Assembly (NCBI GenBank): GCA_022793565.1
Contig: JAAWDC010000068.1
Location: forward strand, 1-6,161
DNA: 6,161 nt
DNA from: Bacilli bacterium
Lineage (GTDB): Bacteria > Bacillota_I > Bacilli_A > RF39 > UBA660
Direction of reading: 5' to 3'
Shown here: positions 5,093-6,161 of the stretch, in pieces
Layout: every line of letters begins with the position of its first letter
Numbering within the stretch: position 1 is the first letter of the stretch
Notes under the pieces: model-generated
Database searches by the model: none
Seen by the model: the letters and a program-made list of their open reading frames with translations, nothing else
Told to the model about the DNA's origin: nothing
Translations under genes and position numbers: made by a program

Positions 5093-6161
5093 CTATTCTG
5101 GATAAATCTCGATTTTATCTTCTTTAACATCAATAACTAAATGTGCTCCGTAGGAAATTTGATCTTCAAGGATCATTCTAGAAAGTTCTGTTTCAATTGT
5201 GCGACTACAAAACCTTTTCAATGGTCTTGCCCCATAATTTGGATCAAATCCATTTTCTACTAAAAACTCACGAGCAGCATCAGTTAAAATAAAACGAATA
5301 TTATGATCCTTTAAGCGAGTCTCCAAATCGCCAATAATCTTATCTAAAATCTGAGAAATGATCGGTTTAGTCAATGGATTAAACACGATAATCTCATCAA
5401 TACGATTAATGAATTCTGGACGGAAATACTGTTTTAATTCCCCCAAAACAGGATCTGTATTGCCCTCTAAAATATATTCACTTCCAAGATTAGAAGTCAT
5501 AATAATAATGGTATTTTTAAAATCAACAGTTCGTCCATTAGAGTCAGTAACCCTACCATCATCTAATATTTGAAGTAATAAATTTAAAACCTCTGGATGA
5601 GCTTTCTCAATCTCATCAAATAGGACAATACTATAAGGATTCCGACGAACCGCTTCAGTTAATTGACCTCCCTCTTCATAACCAACGTACCCTGGAGGAC
5701 TACCAATTAACCGACTAACAGAGAATTTCTCCATATATTCACTCATATCAATACGAATCATATGTTTCTCATCATCAAATAGCTCATAGGCAAGTGTTCG
5801 AGCAACCTCAGTCTTCCCAACACCTGTAGGACCTAAGAAAATAAAAGAACCGATCGGACGATTTGGATCTTTAATTCCACTACGACTCTTAATAATCGCT
5901 TCACTAACGTATTGAATTGCCTCCTCTTGTCCCATCACGCGTTTTTTCATATTCTCTTCTAAAGAAAGCAACTTCTCACGCTCACCACTGACTAGTTTAC
6001 TAATCGGAATATTCGTCCATTTAGATATAACACTCGCAATATCTTCATTGGTAACTACATCACTTAAAAGTTTATTTTGAGAAGTCGCATTTAACTCGCT
6101 CAACTCTTTTTCAAGTCTAGGTAATTCGCCATGACGAAGTCTTGCCGCTGTCTCCAAATCA
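5093..6161 (-). CDS. clpB: ATP-dependent chaperone ClpB, C-terminal part (runs off right edge)
   Basis: ClpB is a hexameric AAA+ disaggregase that works with DnaK/DnaJ/GrpE to pull proteins out of aggregates. Only the last 355 complete codons are visible; the N domain, the first ATPase domain and most of the coiled-coil middle domain lie beyond the window. Counting from the TTG codon (Leu) at 6157, the fragment shows the end of the middle domain (1-25), the linker with SKWTNIPISKL (45-55), Walker A GPTGVGKT (109-116), the pore loop GYVGY (156-160), Walker B IVLFDE (177-182), sensor 1 TSN (221-223), the arginine-finger region RPEFINR (246-252) and sensor 2 GARPLKR (309-315). All key second-domain residues are intact. 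This region resembles ClpC, but the sequence before the linker and the absence of a long C-terminal extension favour ClpB. The TTG at 6157 is an internal Leu codon, because the frame stays open to the window edge. Confidence 0.95.
   Translation of the reverse strand, partial: DLETAARLRHGELPRLEKELSELNATSQNKLLSDVVTNEDIASVISKWTNIPISKLVSGEREKLLSLEENMKKRVMGQEEAIQYVSEAIIKSRSGIKDPNRPIGSFIFLGPTGVGKTEVARTLAYELFDDEKHMIRIDMSEYMEKFSVSRLIGSPPGYVGYEEGGQLTEAVRRNPYSIVLFDEIEKAHPEVLNLLLQILDDGRVTDSNGRTVDFKNTIIIMTSNLGSEYILEGNTDPVLGELKQYFRPEFINRIDEIIVFNPLTKPIISQILDKIIGDLETRLKDHNIRFILTDAAREFLVENGFDPNYGARPLKRFCSRTIETELSRMILEDQISYGAHLVIDVKEDKIEIYPE

Noticed and set aside
5358..5573. 71-codon open frame on the plus strand
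   Set aside because: It is antisense to the highly conserved clpB second ATPase domain.
6155..6157. TTG as a possible start of a short separate AAA+ gene
   Set aside because: The frame stays open to the window edge and the residues before it (…DLETAARLRHG) match the ClpB middle domain, so this is an internal Leu codon of clpB.

Overview
The window is a 6.2 kb AT-rich stretch in which every supportable gene lies on the minus strand. AT-rich codon choice, strong AGGAGG/AGGGGG-type ribosome binding sites, sigma-A-like promoters and short intergenic gaps suggest a low-GC Gram-positive bacterium (Bacillota; perhaps a gut-type Bacilli, Erysipelotrichia or Mollicutes-related lineage). Tryptophan codons that I checked are TGG, and the stops used are TAA and TAG, so nothing points to a recoded TGA. 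The exact taxon cannot be fixed from this sequence.

Reading in the direction of transcription (right to left) there appear to be three transcription units. (1) At the right edge is the C-terminal part of the disaggregase ClpB, ending at a clear Rho-independent terminator (5041-5078). (2) A promoter with an extended -10 (about 4984-5012) drives two genes. The first encodes a membrane protein with the complete architecture of a P1B-type (heavy-metal) P-type ATPase. In it the phosphorylated Asp, the TGE loop, the CPx motif, the HP motif and most of GDGxND are lost or replaced. The second is a compact formate-tetrahydrofolate ligase (fhs). The two abut exactly and share one reading frame, separated only by a single TAG. 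This unit ends in a hairpin that contains the fhs stop codon. (3) A third promoter, whose -35 lies inside that hairpin, drives a 494-residue protein of unknown function. Its 3' end overlaps by 20 bases the start of another unknown gene that runs off the left edge.

The main point of interest is the apparent P-type ATPase pseudoenzyme, kept as a long uninterrupted membrane protein and tightly coupled to a one-carbon metabolism enzyme. The Fhs copy is itself reduced by about 65 residues relative to the classical enzyme but keeps its ATP and substrate motifs, so it is probably active. Why the two belong together is not evident from the sequence. The two left-hand genes have no recognisable family. 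No RNA genes, mobile elements, CRISPR arrays or long repeats were seen.
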